This document shows positions 25,074 through 32,380 of a stretch of DNA of 34,260 nt, piece after piece; position 1 is the stretch's first letter, and each line of letters starts with the position of its first letter. The stretch is from Propionibacteriaceae bacterium (GTDB taxonomy: Bacteria; Actinomycetota; Actinomycetes; Propionibacteriales; Propionibacteriaceae). The stretch lies in the NCBI GenBank assembly GCA_030538315.1, contig JAUNUF010000019.1, forward strand, positions 1-34,260. Direction: 5' to 3'. Position numbers and translations under genes: made by a program. The notes below the pieces were generated by a model. The model saw only the letters and a list, made by a program, of their open reading frames with translations, had not been told where the DNA came from and did not search any database.

Positions 25074-25916
25074 TCAGAGGCTAGCAATCGGCTTGCGAGG
25101 GAAGGAACGCAACAGACTGCGCTTGACCTGCTCAATGTTCGGCTGCGGACGCCAGGAATCGCGCAGGGACTCCACATTCGCTAAGGCTTCGTCGAGAGTC
25201 ATCGGGGTGGCCTCAGTGCCGAATGCTGAGTAGTAATCGCGGAACTTGTATCCGGACCCGGTGACCCCGTCGCCGATTGGGGTCCATTGGTTGGGCACGC
25301 CGTACGAGTCAGCAACTACAAGCCCGTGGAGGCTGGAGGAGAGCACGATCTCGGCAGAGGCGATCTCGCGCAGGACGTTGGGCAGGGGCGCCAGCACCTC
25401 CACAATCCGGACGTCGGGGTGAGCTGCGGCCCTCTCCACAACCGGATCTTGCTTGTCCATGAAGTGGGGAATCACTGCGATCCCACGCCGTGGCAGGTGG
25501 CTGAACTCGGGGTAGGCGGCGGAAGTCAGAAGGCCTGGGTCTCCGAGGGCCAGGCCTGCGGGGGCCATCGAACCTAGTCGTGCAGCCGTCAGTGCGCCGC
25601 GAACAGCGCGGACGTCCAGCTTGGCACCGTCGTAGGGAGGCCCTTCCTGGATGAATCCCGAGCCCCAGATCATGGTCCTTGCCTGGCAGTGTTCTTCGAT
25701 GCCCTCGAAGAGGGATCCGACCCCGACGAGATCGGCAGCCTGCATCCCGGAAAACTTGCTTTTCTGGCCGTACAACCGTTCGAGGAGAGCAGGGGTCAAC
25801 TGGTCGCCGAAGTTACCTGACGTGTCGTTGCCCGCCGCCCAATACACGCGTGCGGCGGTGAGACGCCACAAGAGGGGATTGGGTAATGCTCGACGAATGG
25901 TGGCCTTCAAGTTCAC
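25074..25916 (-). CDS. Polysaccharide pyruvyl transferase family protein
   Basis: This 280-residue protein has the order of the pyruvyl transferase family: GNFGDQLTPALLERLYG (34-50), TMIWGSGFI, GDPGLL, IAVIPHFMD and the hallmark IASAEIVLSSSLHGLVVADSYGVP (185-208), ending with YKFRDYYSAFG. Such enzymes add pyruvate as a ketal from PEP to a repeat-unit sugar, giving the polymer negative charge; a few members act in other PEP or sialyl-like transfers. GTG 25916 follows a TAGACT box by six bases with no ribosome-binding site, so it is read as leaderless. It is 16 bases from the stop of the GT4 gene on the same strand. Confidence 0.9.
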   Translation of the reverse strand: MNLKATIRRALPNPLLWRLTAARVYWAAGNDTSGNFGDQLTPALLERLYGQKSKFSGMQAADLVGVGSLFEGIEEHCQARTMIWGSGFIQEGPPYDGAKLDVRAVRGALTAARLGSMAPAGLALGDPGLLTSAAYPEFSHLPRRGIAVIPHFMDKQDPVVERAAAHPDVRIVEVLAPLPNVLREIASAEIVLSSSLHGLVVADSYGVPNQWTPIGDGVTGSGYKFRDYYSAFGTEATPMTLDEALANVESLRDSWRPQPNIEQVKRSLLRSFPRKPIASL

Positions 25917-25922
25917 GCCTGC

Positions 25923-25928
25923 AGTCTA
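25923..25928 (-). promoter_or_regulatory. -10 box (TAGACT) for leaderless pyruvyltransferase mRNA
   Basis: TAGACT on the minus strand, six bases, then GTG 25916. It lies between this gene and the stop of the upstream GT4 gene, giving the transferase its own start. Confidence 0.5.
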
Positions 25929-25932
25929 GCTG

Positions 25933-27150
25933 TCAGGCGCCTGTGACCCGTGCCAGCATGTGACCCCAGCGCTGCGCGATCCTGGCAGGGCTGAAGCTGG
26001 CCGAATGATGCTGGGCGGCCCTCCCCATTGCGGACCGGAGTTCAGGATCAAGGAGCAGGGTGCGAAGCGAGGCTGCAAAGGCCTCCTCATCGTTGGGCGG
26101 CACCAGCAAGCCGGCGCCCTGGGGCACCAGGCTGCGGACACCAGCCGAGCAGTCGAATACCACGCTCGGTACTCCGGCGTCGGCTGCCTCGAGAATGCTC
26201 ATGCCGAAACCTTCATAGCGGGAGGTGAGCAGATTTACTTGCGCCCGAGCCAAGACTGATTGGATGTCGGTGGTCGGGCCAGCCAGCCGCACGCGATCGG
26301 CTATACCGAGGCTCTCAATCATAGCTTCGAGTTGGGGCCTCGTGGGGCCCTCGCCGTGGAGTTCCAGCTTCCATCCGTTCAGGCTGGGCGCCTCGGTCGC
26401 CTGGGAGAAGGCCCGGATCATCACGTCGAGCTGCTTCTCCGGGGAGTACCGGGCCAATGCAACAGCTAGCTTTTCAGGATGCCTTGGCGGCAGTCCGGCC
26501 GGCCTCAGTGGGTTCGGCATCCCGAAGGCAGGAACTCCGATGAGTTCGCCGAACGAGCCAGCATCTTCATCGGTCAATGCCGTGAAGCCGTCGACGTCTG
26601 AGAAGAGGCGGGGTAGCGCTTCGATGAGCCAGGATTCGTCGGAGAGGCTGGCGAACTGGGAATGGTGCTGGCCAATGAGCCAGGGGCCACCTGGCGTGGG
26701 TTGCCAGCCCGCTGCCGCTAGCTCTCGTCGTGCGAGCGCATGAGTGAACACGAGCACAGTCTCGCGGCCTAGTCCGGCTAGTTCGCGTCGGAGGGCACGA
26801 GCGCGCAAGCGGCGGTCAACTACTTTGAAAGCGGCCAACGGCAGCGCCTTGGCTTTGCCCAGCGGCCCGCTGGCGCCCCGGAAAGTGGGCCCAGCATGCA
26901 GCGACTCTCTTGGGATCAACGTGAATGTGGGGTGGGTGGGGCGACTCATGCCTGGCTTGATGGAGATGTGGCGAACCTCAACGCCGAGCTGTGCCAGTGC
27001 GTCGGACAGATTGACGATGGCGGTAGAGCCGCCGCTCAGTTCTGGGATTCGTGGGGCCGCGAACACCACCCGGCGAATCTGCGGTGGCCATGCGTGTCTG
27101 GCTTCAGCCCACTCTTCCGAACTGCGGTTTGGGGGCGAGACATGCTTCAC
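25933..27150 (-). CDS. GT4 family glycosyltransferase
   Basis: This 405-residue GT-B enzyme starts with VVFAAPRIPELSGGSTAIVNLSDALAQLGVEV. It has LIGQHHSQF in the first domain, then ALARYSPEKQLDVMIRAF, LHGEGPTRPQLE, VRLAGPTTDIQSVLARAQVNLLTSRYEGFGMSILEAADAGVPSVVFD, the donor site with the E-X7-E motif in EGFGMSILE. The first 25 residues are not typical of the fold, and an internal start is possible. GTG 27150 is favoured because a TAGAGT box lies six bases before it (leaderless type). The gene is divergent from the acyltransferase-SGNH gene. It adds a sugar to the repeat unit; its donor is unknown. Confidence 0.88.
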   Translation of the reverse strand: MKHVSPPNRSSEEWAEARHAWPPQIRRVVFAAPRIPELSGGSTAIVNLSDALAQLGVEVRHISIKPGMSRPTHPTFTLIPRESLHAGPTFRGASGPLGKAKALPLAAFKVVDRRLRARALRRELAGLGRETVLVFTHALARRELAAAGWQPTPGGPWLIGQHHSQFASLSDESWLIEALPRLFSDVDGFTALTDEDAGSFGELIGVPAFGMPNPLRPAGLPPRHPEKLAVALARYSPEKQLDVMIRAFSQATEAPSLNGWKLELHGEGPTRPQLEAMIESLGIADRVRLAGPTTDIQSVLARAQVNLLTSRYEGFGMSILEAADAGVPSVVFDCSAGVRSLVPQGAGLLVPPNDEEAFAASLRTLLLDPELRSAMGRAAQHHSASFSPARIAQRWGHMLARVTGA

Positions 27151-27156
27151 GTCGTT

Positions 27157-27162
27157 ACTCTA
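27157..27162 (-). promoter_or_regulatory. -10 box (TAGAGT) for leaderless GT4 mRNA
   Basis: TAGAGT on the minus strand, six bases, then GTG 27150. The fifth site in the window with exactly this geometry. Confidence 0.5.
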
Positions 27163-27199
27163 GCCCGTATGCCCGGGCAGTGGGGCAAGCCAGTCAGGC

Positions 27200-27205
27200 T
27201 ATGCT
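27200..27205 (+). promoter_or_regulatory. -10-like box (TATGCT) for the acyltransferase-SGNH gene
   Basis: TATGCT lies 42 bases before GTG 27248. It has a downstream GGAG (27237-27240) seven bases before the start codon, so this gene is leadered, unlike its divergent neighbour. The -35 is unclear. Confidence 0.35.
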
Positions 27206-27247
27206 GCTGCAGGGCCAGCAGCGTGCGCGAGCAGTTGGAGCGGCGGC

Positions 27248-29299
27248 GTGCCCCCTAAAAACCCGAAGACAAGGAGCCTGCTGGTGGCCAAGACGAACGG
27301 TGGAGTGGGCAATCGCCGACTCGACATTCAGGGCCTACGAGCGGTTGCGGTTCTGGTGGTGGTGATTTTCCACGGAGGGATGCCCCTGTACGGCGGTTTC
27401 ATTGGTGTGGATGTGTTCTTCGTCATCTCGGGTTTCGTGATCACCGCGATGCTGCTGCGTGAGCTCGATTCATCTGGACGGGTCGATTTCAAGCGTTTCT
27501 ACATCAAGCGGTTCAAGCGACTGCTGCCGGCGCTGGGCGTCCTCGTTGGCGTCACGCTGCTGGCCGCCATGCTGCTGAGCAGCCCGATGGGGGTGCAGCA
27601 GACGACAGCCCTGACCGGGATTGGCGCGGTACTGCTGTCAGCCAACCTGATGACCTACCAGTTCGTGGGCGGCTATTTTGACGCTCCCGCACAGACCAAC
27701 CCGCTGCTTCACATCTGGTCACTTTCCGTCGAAGAGCAGTTCTACCTTGCCTTCCCTGCCGTCATCGCGCTGGCGTGGGCGGCTTTCAAGCTTCGGGGCC
27801 GGGGGCGGGGAGCGGCCGGCTGGGCGGTGCTGGGCGTTACCGTCGCAACGCTGCTGCTGACCTTGCTGCCTCCCACGGATCTGGCCTTTCCTGGCTCGGG
27901 GTTCCTGCTCAGCTACTACAGCCCGTTGCTGCGGGTGTGGGAGTTTGGGGCGGGGTCGTTGCTGGCCTTCCTGCCGTGGGCCGGGCCGAAGACGACGCGC
28001 GGTGCCAATCTCTTGGGAATCCCTGGGGCCGCCATTGCGCTGGCCTCGTTCGTTTTCATGAGCGATGCGCAGCCCTGGCCCAGCGCTTGGACGATTGTTC
28101 CCGTCGTGGGTACCGTCATGGTCATCCTCAGTGCCGGTGGGGGCCGTGGCGCCATTGGTGCTGCGTTGAGCTGGCAACCCGCCGTAAAAGTGGGCGACTG
28201 GTCATATTCCCTGTACCTCTGGCACTGGCCCTTCGTCGTATTCGCCATCGCCCTGTTCGGGGCTGGGCCCCTCGTTGCCCCGTTGGCCGCGCTGGCCTGC
28301 TTCCTGCCTGCTTACATGTCATTCCGGTACCTAGAAGAGCCGCTGCGCCGCAAGAAAATGTCGGGCCGGGGGCTGCTCGTGGCCGTGCTGGTGACGATTG
28401 GGGTGCCACTCCTCATCGGAGTGCTGCTCATCGTCGGCACACGGGCCCACTGGTGGTCGGCCAAGGTGTCATCGTTAGCGGCGGCGGTGGAGCCGTTCCA
28501 TGCCGGGGCTCAGCACGGCTGCGACCTTTTCCGCTCCCCTGGCGAGGTGCCCTCCGGCTGCACCTGGCAGCCGGAGGCGGCAGGCGTGCCCATCTACCTG
28601 GTTGGCGACTCCAACGCGGATCACATCGTCGAGGGTGTAATCGGTGCCGGCGAGGAGCTGGGGCGCCGCGTGACGAGTGCCACAGGCAACGCCTGCCCCT
28701 TCGTCGACGGACAGTTTGCTGACAATCGCCCTGGCTGGGGCGGAACACGGTGCCAGGACTATGTGGCCGCTTCCTTGAGGTGGTTTGATTCGGCGCCAGC
28801 CGGCACCGTCGTCATTAGCAACTCCGACGTCTACTTCCCTATGCCGGAAATCCAGATGAGCGGGCCGTCCGGAGAGCTCACCGACGACACGTCGGAGAAG
28901 CTGGACGGCTATGGCGCCGCAATGAGGCGTACCGTTGAGCGGCTGGTGGCAGCCGGCCACGAAGTGCTTGTCGTCCAAACGGTGCCGCACTGGCTAGGGG
29001 ATGATGCCTGGGACCCCGCTACCTGTTCCAATCTGGCAGTGTTGACGGACCGATGCTCCGACACGATGACAACAACTGAAGTGCTGCAACGACAGAGCGG
29101 GGCGCGGCAGCAATTGGAGCCTCTGGCGGCATTGCCCGGGGTTCAGGTATGGGATTCCTGGCCTAGCATCTGCCCCGGCGGCACTTGCACCACGCAGGGT
29201 GATGGGTTCGTCACCTACCGGGACAGCAAGCACCTCTCGGTGCCGATGGCCCGCACTCTGTCGAATGACCTGGCTCGTGCCCTGAACGAGACCTTCTAG
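27248..29299 (+). CDS. OafA/YrhL-type acyltransferase with C-terminal SGNH domain
   Basis: This 683-residue membrane protein has an acyltransferase-3 half, residues 25 to about 400 (LDIQGLRAVAVLVVVIFHGG, GGFIGVDVFFVISGFVITAML, LLHIWSLSVEEQFYLAFP, YSLYLWHWPFVVF). The second half is an extracytoplasmic SGNH hydrolase-like domain with YLVGDSNADHI (block I GDSN at 453-456, S455) and DSKHLS (D659, H662). This two-domain form is typical of O-acetylases that move acetyl across the membrane and then place it on the glycan. GTG 27248 has GGAG at proper distance. Its TAG stop shares a CTAG with the convergent ABC transporter stop. Confidence 0.93.
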   Translation: MPPKNPKTRSLLVAKTNGGVGNRRLDIQGLRAVAVLVVVIFHGGMPLYGGFIGVDVFFVISGFVITAMLLRELDSSGRVDFKRFYIKRFKRLLPALGVLVGVTLLAAMLLSSPMGVQQTTALTGIGAVLLSANLMTYQFVGGYFDAPAQTNPLLHIWSLSVEEQFYLAFPAVIALAWAAFKLRGRGRGAAGWAVLGVTVATLLLTLLPPTDLAFPGSGFLLSYYSPLLRVWEFGAGSLLAFLPWAGPKTTRGANLLGIPGAAIALASFVFMSDAQPWPSAWTIVPVVGTVMVILSAGGGRGAIGAALSWQPAVKVGDWSYSLYLWHWPFVVFAIALFGAGPLVAPLAALACFLPAYMSFRYLEEPLRRKKMSGRGLLVAVLVTIGVPLLIGVLLIVGTRAHWWSAKVSSLAAAVEPFHAGAQHGCDLFRSPGEVPSGCTWQPEAAGVPIYLVGDSNADHIVEGVIGAGEELGRRVTSATGNACPFVDGQFADNRPGWGGTRCQDYVAASLRWFDSAPAGTVVISNSDVYFPMPEIQMSGPSGELTDDTSEKLDGYGAAMRRTVERLVAAGHEVLVVQTVPHWLGDDAWDPATCSNLAVLTDRCSDTMTTTEVLQRQSGARQQLEPLAALPGVQVWDSWPSICPGGTCTTQGDGFVTYRDSKHLSVPMARTLSNDLARALNETF

Positions 29300-31086
29300 T
29301 CGAGCTTGCCGAGACGAACCAACTCAGCAAAGTTCTCGTTATCGGCAGATACCTCATCAAAGGTTCCAAGCGCGGTGAGCTGACCGTTCTCGATGAAGGC
29401 AAGTTGGTCTACGCCACGCACCGTCGAGAGCCGGTGGGCCACGATGATCGTCGTGACCTGGCCGTGCAGATCTGCAATGGTCTGCGAGATGAGGTGCTCG
29501 GTGGCATTGTCCAGCGCCGAGGTAGCCTCGTCGAAGACGATCACATCGGGCTCGCGGTATAGGGCCCGGGCGATGCCGATCCGCTGACGCTGGCCACCTG
29601 ACAGGCGTTGGCCACGCTCTCCGATGACTGTGTCGAGGCCATCTGGGAGATCGGCCACAACCCCTTGAAGCTGAGCCCGCTCGATCGCGTTGGCTAGGCG
29701 ATCATCATCGATCTTGTCTGGCCATTCGCCGAATGCAATGTTCTCTCGTAGAGGTGCGTTCATGACGAAGACGTCCTGGGGGACGTACGCCACGTGATCT
29801 CGCCATGCCTTGTTGAGGTCGGCGATTGGCATCTCGCCGTAGCGAACCTCGCCTTGAGTGGGTTCGAGAAGCCCCAGAATGATGTCGACCAGGGTGGTCT
29901 TGCCGGATCCTGAAACGCCGCACAGCGCGATTGAGGAACCAATTGGGACGTGAAGCGAGATGTCCGACAAGACGGGCCGGTCGCCATCGGGGTACTGGAA
30001 GCCCACCTCGTGCAGCGCCAGGGGCTCGGCGTCCAAAACTACCTCAGCCGAATCGTCAGCAGTGGCTTGTTTGCTGATTCCCTGTGCCACCAGAGTCTCG
30101 GCGGTGGTGCGGAGACCTGAGCGGCCGAACGCGATGGAGCCGAGGGTGGCGGTGATAGACACGATCACTGGCAGCATCCGGATTGCAGCGGCCACAAAGA
30201 GAGCAAGAGATGGCATCATGGCGCCCGGATCCGAGCTTGAAGCGCCGAGGGACAACAGCAGAAGAGCTAAGCCGCCAATGGTGATGAATTCGAGGAGCTG
30301 TTTGGGCAGTTGGCCGAAGAAGTTCGCCTTGGTGGAGGCAATCGCGCCCTGCTCCTTGTAGTGCTCGTAGCGCTCCAGGAAGAAAGTGCTCGAGTCATGC
30401 ATCCGAACCTCGCGGAAACCGTTCATTGAATCGAGCAACACCTGCCCCGCCAACAGTGCAGATTCATTGGCGATGGCGCCTTCCCGCCGGTTGGGGCCGT
30501 TGAGAGTGCGCTGGATGATGAAAACGGAGATGCCGAAGTAGGCGAGGGCCACCAGCGTTGGGCCAGGGGTGGTGATGATGAGGAGCGTCAAGATCATGAC
30601 CAGTGACAGCGACTGGCTGACGATGCTCAAGAGTCCCCCGAGCACGTTCGTCAACGCCATCGCCACGGCAGTGCCTACCGCACGAGTGAGATCAGCGGTC
30701 TTGCGCCGACGGTGATCGATGTAATCCTCAGCTAAGAAACTCGCCAGCAGCCGAGTCGACGTGCGTACGTTCATCCGTGCCACGATCTTCAGTGTGGTCC
30801 ATTGGAGAACTGCAAAGAGGATTGTTTTGACGAGGAATGCGGCTACCATCGTCAGCGTGAGATACACGGTGAAGCGCGGACGGCTGGGCTCCCCAAACCA
30901 CTGGTGAATCTGGGCTAGGTAGCCCTCCAGGGGTGCCCCCGTCACCACCTGCATGAGGGGGAGCACCACGCCGACGCCGACCAGGTCGAACAGCGACACC
31001 ACGAAGCCGGCAAGAATGATGACCGCCAGGCCGAGTTTGGTGCGGCGTGGGAAGGTGGCCACCACTACGGCTAAATCTTTGAACAT
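29296..31086 (-). CDS. ABC transporter with fused membrane and ATPase domains (PglK/MsbA-like)
   Basis: This 596-residue half-transporter has a six-helix exporter domain at residues 1-330 (hydrophobic segments near 18-48, 75-97, 145-192, 262-320). A complete ATPase follows: Walker A GVSGSGKTT (390-398), YVPQDVFVMNAPLRENI (Q-loop region), signature LSGGQ (495-499), Walker B VIVFDEATSALD (515 on) and H551. The architecture suits a homodimer that flips lipid-linked sugars, as PglK does. No Wzx-type flippase is visible in the window, so this is the leading candidate for moving the repeat unit, though it could export something else. ATG 31086 follows a TAGGAT box by eight bases. Confidence 0.9.
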   Translation of the reverse strand: MFKDLAVVVATFPRRTKLGLAVIILAGFVVSLFDLVGVGVVLPLMQVVTGAPLEGYLAQIHQWFGEPSRPRFTVYLTLTMVAAFLVKTILFAVLQWTTLKIVARMNVRTSTRLLASFLAEDYIDHRRRKTADLTRAVGTAVAMALTNVLGGLLSIVSQSLSLVMILTLLIITTPGPTLVALAYFGISVFIIQRTLNGPNRREGAIANESALLAGQVLLDSMNGFREVRMHDSSTFFLERYEHYKEQGAIASTKANFFGQLPKQLLEFITIGGLALLLLSLGASSSDPGAMMPSLALFVAAAIRMLPVIVSITATLGSIAFGRSGLRTTAETLVAQGISKQATADDSAEVVLDAEPLALHEVGFQYPDGDRPVLSDISLHVPIGSSIALCGVSGSGKTTLVDIILGLLEPTQGEVRYGEMPIADLNKAWRDHVAYVPQDVFVMNAPLRENIAFGEWPDKIDDDRLANAIERAQLQGVVADLPDGLDTVIGERGQRLSGGQRQRIGIARALYREPDVIVFDEATSALDNATEHLISQTIADLHGQVTTIIVAHRLSTVRGVDQLAFIENGQLTALGTFDEVSADNENFAELVRLGKLD

Positions 31087-31094
31087 CGGGATCC

Positions 31095-31100
31095 ATCCTA
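31095..31100 (-). promoter_or_regulatory. -10-like box (TAGGAT) for the ABC transporter gene
   Basis: TAGGAT on the minus strand, eight bases before ATG 31086, with no Shine-Dalgarno of normal spacing. The mRNA would begin within a base or two of the start codon, i.e. near-leaderless. Confidence 0.4.
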
Positions 31101-31454
31101 TGACAGCGGGGCGATCGCCGGCCTGTTGCCGGCTGTGCCTAGACCTTCTGGAACTGTTGCCTCAGCGCCTCCGCCGGCCCCGATGTTGGGGAAGCGTTCG
31201 ATGAGTTGGGAGCTGACCGAGTGAAGTTGGGCAGCATGACTCCACCAGAACGTCATGAGGGGCGCAACTGGCAGGAGATTGCGCGTGCCCGCAGGGTGTC
31301 ACGGACAGCGCGTAGCCGTCGCCGGACAGGCGAGTTGAACATGGTGAACTTGCTGGCTGGAGCTCCGCGCACATTCATTCGGTGGTCTCCCAATCGGCTT
31401 GAGGCTTTCCTCATCCTAGGGTGAGGTCCCCTCGGAGCCCGCGTGGCGGGTGAA

Positions 31455-31477
31455 TTTGGGGGTGAAGTTTGGGGGTG
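31455..31477 (+). repeat. Direct repeat TTTGGGGGTG x2
   Basis: TTTGGGGGTG occurs at 31455-31464 and 31468-31477 (13-base period) and overlaps the -35 region of a possible promoter ending in TATGCT 31491-31496. The preceding GCGGGTGAA (31446-31454) and part of the repeat reappear in degenerate form at 32010-32033. Confidence 0.6.
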
Positions 31478-31564
31478 TGATGCAGACCTGTATGCTCGGC
31501 GAGTTCTGCCAGTGAGGTCTCGCTCGGTCGCGATGCGTGGCTAGTCAGGAGATGGTTGAGCGCA

Positions 31565-31573
31565 GGGGGGGGG
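31565..31573 (+). repeat. Homopolymer G9 tract
   Basis: Nine consecutive G lie in noncoding DNA about 155 bases before the small secreted peptide gene. Such tracts are slippage-prone; it may also be a sequencing or assembly soft spot. Confidence 0.85.
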
Positions 31574-31728
31574 CCGCCGGTCCGTCGCTCTCACCCGTGA
31601 CGATTGAATTGCTTTTCCCGGTTTCGGTCACAGCTTTTCGCGAAGTAGCGTCTCGATCGTGACTCGCACTCGTAGTCACCTTCTTCACACTGAGCACTGG
31701 ATAGTTATTCAGGGGAAGCGAAGGAAAG

Positions 31729-31887
31729 ATGCGGCAACGTCTCGCGGCGGTACTCGCAGCTGGTCTTCTTCTTGTTGCGCTCGCGCCGAGAGGTGAGGCT
31801 GGCGCCGAGAATCATTTGGCCGAGCCTGATGTCCAACCGGTGACTGCTGTCGTGAGTGAAGACCACCCGGAGCTCGAGAGAAACTGA
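31729..31887 (+). CDS. Small secreted peptide, 52 residues
   Basis: The frame from ATG 31729 has AAGGA just before it (AAGGAAAG-ATG). It encodes an Arg-containing N-terminus (MRQRL), a hydrophobic core (AAVLAAGLLLVALAP) and a small-residue cleavage region (GEAGA), i.e. a Sec signal peptide of about 26 residues. The mature part would be only some 26 residues, acidic (AEPDVQPVTAVVSEDHPELE) with no cysteine and no anchor motif. A strong terminator follows 28 bases after the stop, so it is a monocistronic unit. I do not recognise a family. Its size and acidic character would fit a signalling, cell-wall-associated or processing-product peptide; none of this is shown. Confidence 0.6.
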   Translation: MRQRLAAVLAAGLLLVALAPRGEAGAENHLAEPDVQPVTAVVSEDHPELERN

Positions 31888-31915
31888 GCAGTTGGGATCT
31901 GCCTGTCGAGTCAAT

Positions 31916-31939
31916 GGCCCGCATGATGCGGGCCTTTTT
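31916..31939 (+). terminator. Intrinsic terminator after the small secreted peptide gene
   Basis: The stem GGCCCGCAT pairs perfectly with ATGCGGGCC around a minimal loop and is followed by TTTTT. It isolates the peptide gene from the downstream secreted-protein genes. Confidence 0.9.
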
Positions 31940-32009
31940 CGTGTCGTGATCGGTTCGAAGGGACGGGTTTCCCCATGAGAGGGCGCCGCCCGACCGGTAC
32001 TTCTCACCC

Positions 32010-32033
32010 GCGGGTGAAATTAGGGGTGCATTT
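32010..32033 (+). repeat. Degenerate copy of the 31446-31477 element
   Basis: GCGGGTGAAATT followed by AGGGGTGCATTT resembles GCGGGTGAATTT-GGGGGTGAAGTTT at 31446-31470. The two copies flank the small secreted peptide unit. The rest of 31940-32230 shows no gene. Confidence 0.4.
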
Positions 32034-32238
32034 CTGAATCCTCAAGCGCGATCCGCCATGGCAACGTCATGTGCACCAACTCATTGTTTTGTGGCCAGGC
32101 CTGTGGCCCTCATGCAGAGTGTTGTGCCTTGTGGAACCGGGGTGGGTCCCGCCCAGTCTGGACTGGTGCTGATGGGCTGAGTGCCTTCTGGTCTGAAACA
32201 TGGCGATATTCACGACAGTGTCCGGATACAGGATTGGT

Positions 32239-32267
32239 TTGACGACGATTTTGTATCGGCCTAATGT
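32239..32267 (+). promoter_or_regulatory. Promoter TTGACG-N17-TAATGT for the secreted-protein genes
   Basis: The -35 TTGACG (32239-32244) and -10 TAATGT (32262-32267) are separated by 17 bases, the best two-part promoter in the window. It predicts a leader of about 105 bases before ATG 32381. Confidence 0.65.
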
Positions 32268-32306
32268 AGCGGGCGTACGAAGTGAGTCCACCGCAACCGG
32301 TTCGTG

Positions 32307-32320
32307 GCCCCTGACGGGGC
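32307..32320 (+). promoter_or_regulatory. 5' leader hairpin 1
   Basis: GCCCC-TGAC-GGGGC, a five-base-pair GC stem with a four-base loop in the untranslated leader of the 32381 gene. Confidence 0.5.
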
Positions 32321-32337
32321 ATGTTCCGCCAGTAACA

Positions 32338-32358
32338 GCCACCTTGGGGTGGCCAATG
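32338..32358 (+). promoter_or_regulatory. 5' leader hairpin 2 with GGTGGCCAATG motif
   Basis: GCCACC-TTGG-GGTGGC forms a perfect six-base-pair stem, and its 3' arm continues into GGTGGCCAATG (32348-32358), 22 bases before the start codon. The same 11-mer ends a hairpin 21 bases before the next gene (33456-33466). Confidence 0.6.
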
Positions 32359-32380
32359 CCCACGTAGGGGGAGACCAGAA

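Larger units (their letters stand above)
31087..31728 (+). other. Sparse 640-bp stretch without a convincing gene
   Basis: Short frames exist on both strands at 31162-31424 but none has a ribosome-binding site, motif or conserved look. On the minus strand, two partial frames (ending near 31245 and 31108) could be fragments of one degraded gene; this is speculation. A hairpin GCCGGC-CTGTT-GCCGGC lies at about 31117-31133. A possible promoter (TTGGGG 31469-31474, TATGCT 31491-31496, spacing 16) and a G9 tract lie further right. Confidence 0.5.

Noticed and set aside
31206..31424. 72-codon plus-strand frame in the sparse region
   Set aside because: There is no ribosome-binding site and no recognisable motif; the translation is irregular and Arg-rich. 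It may be remnant DNA but is not supported as a gene.
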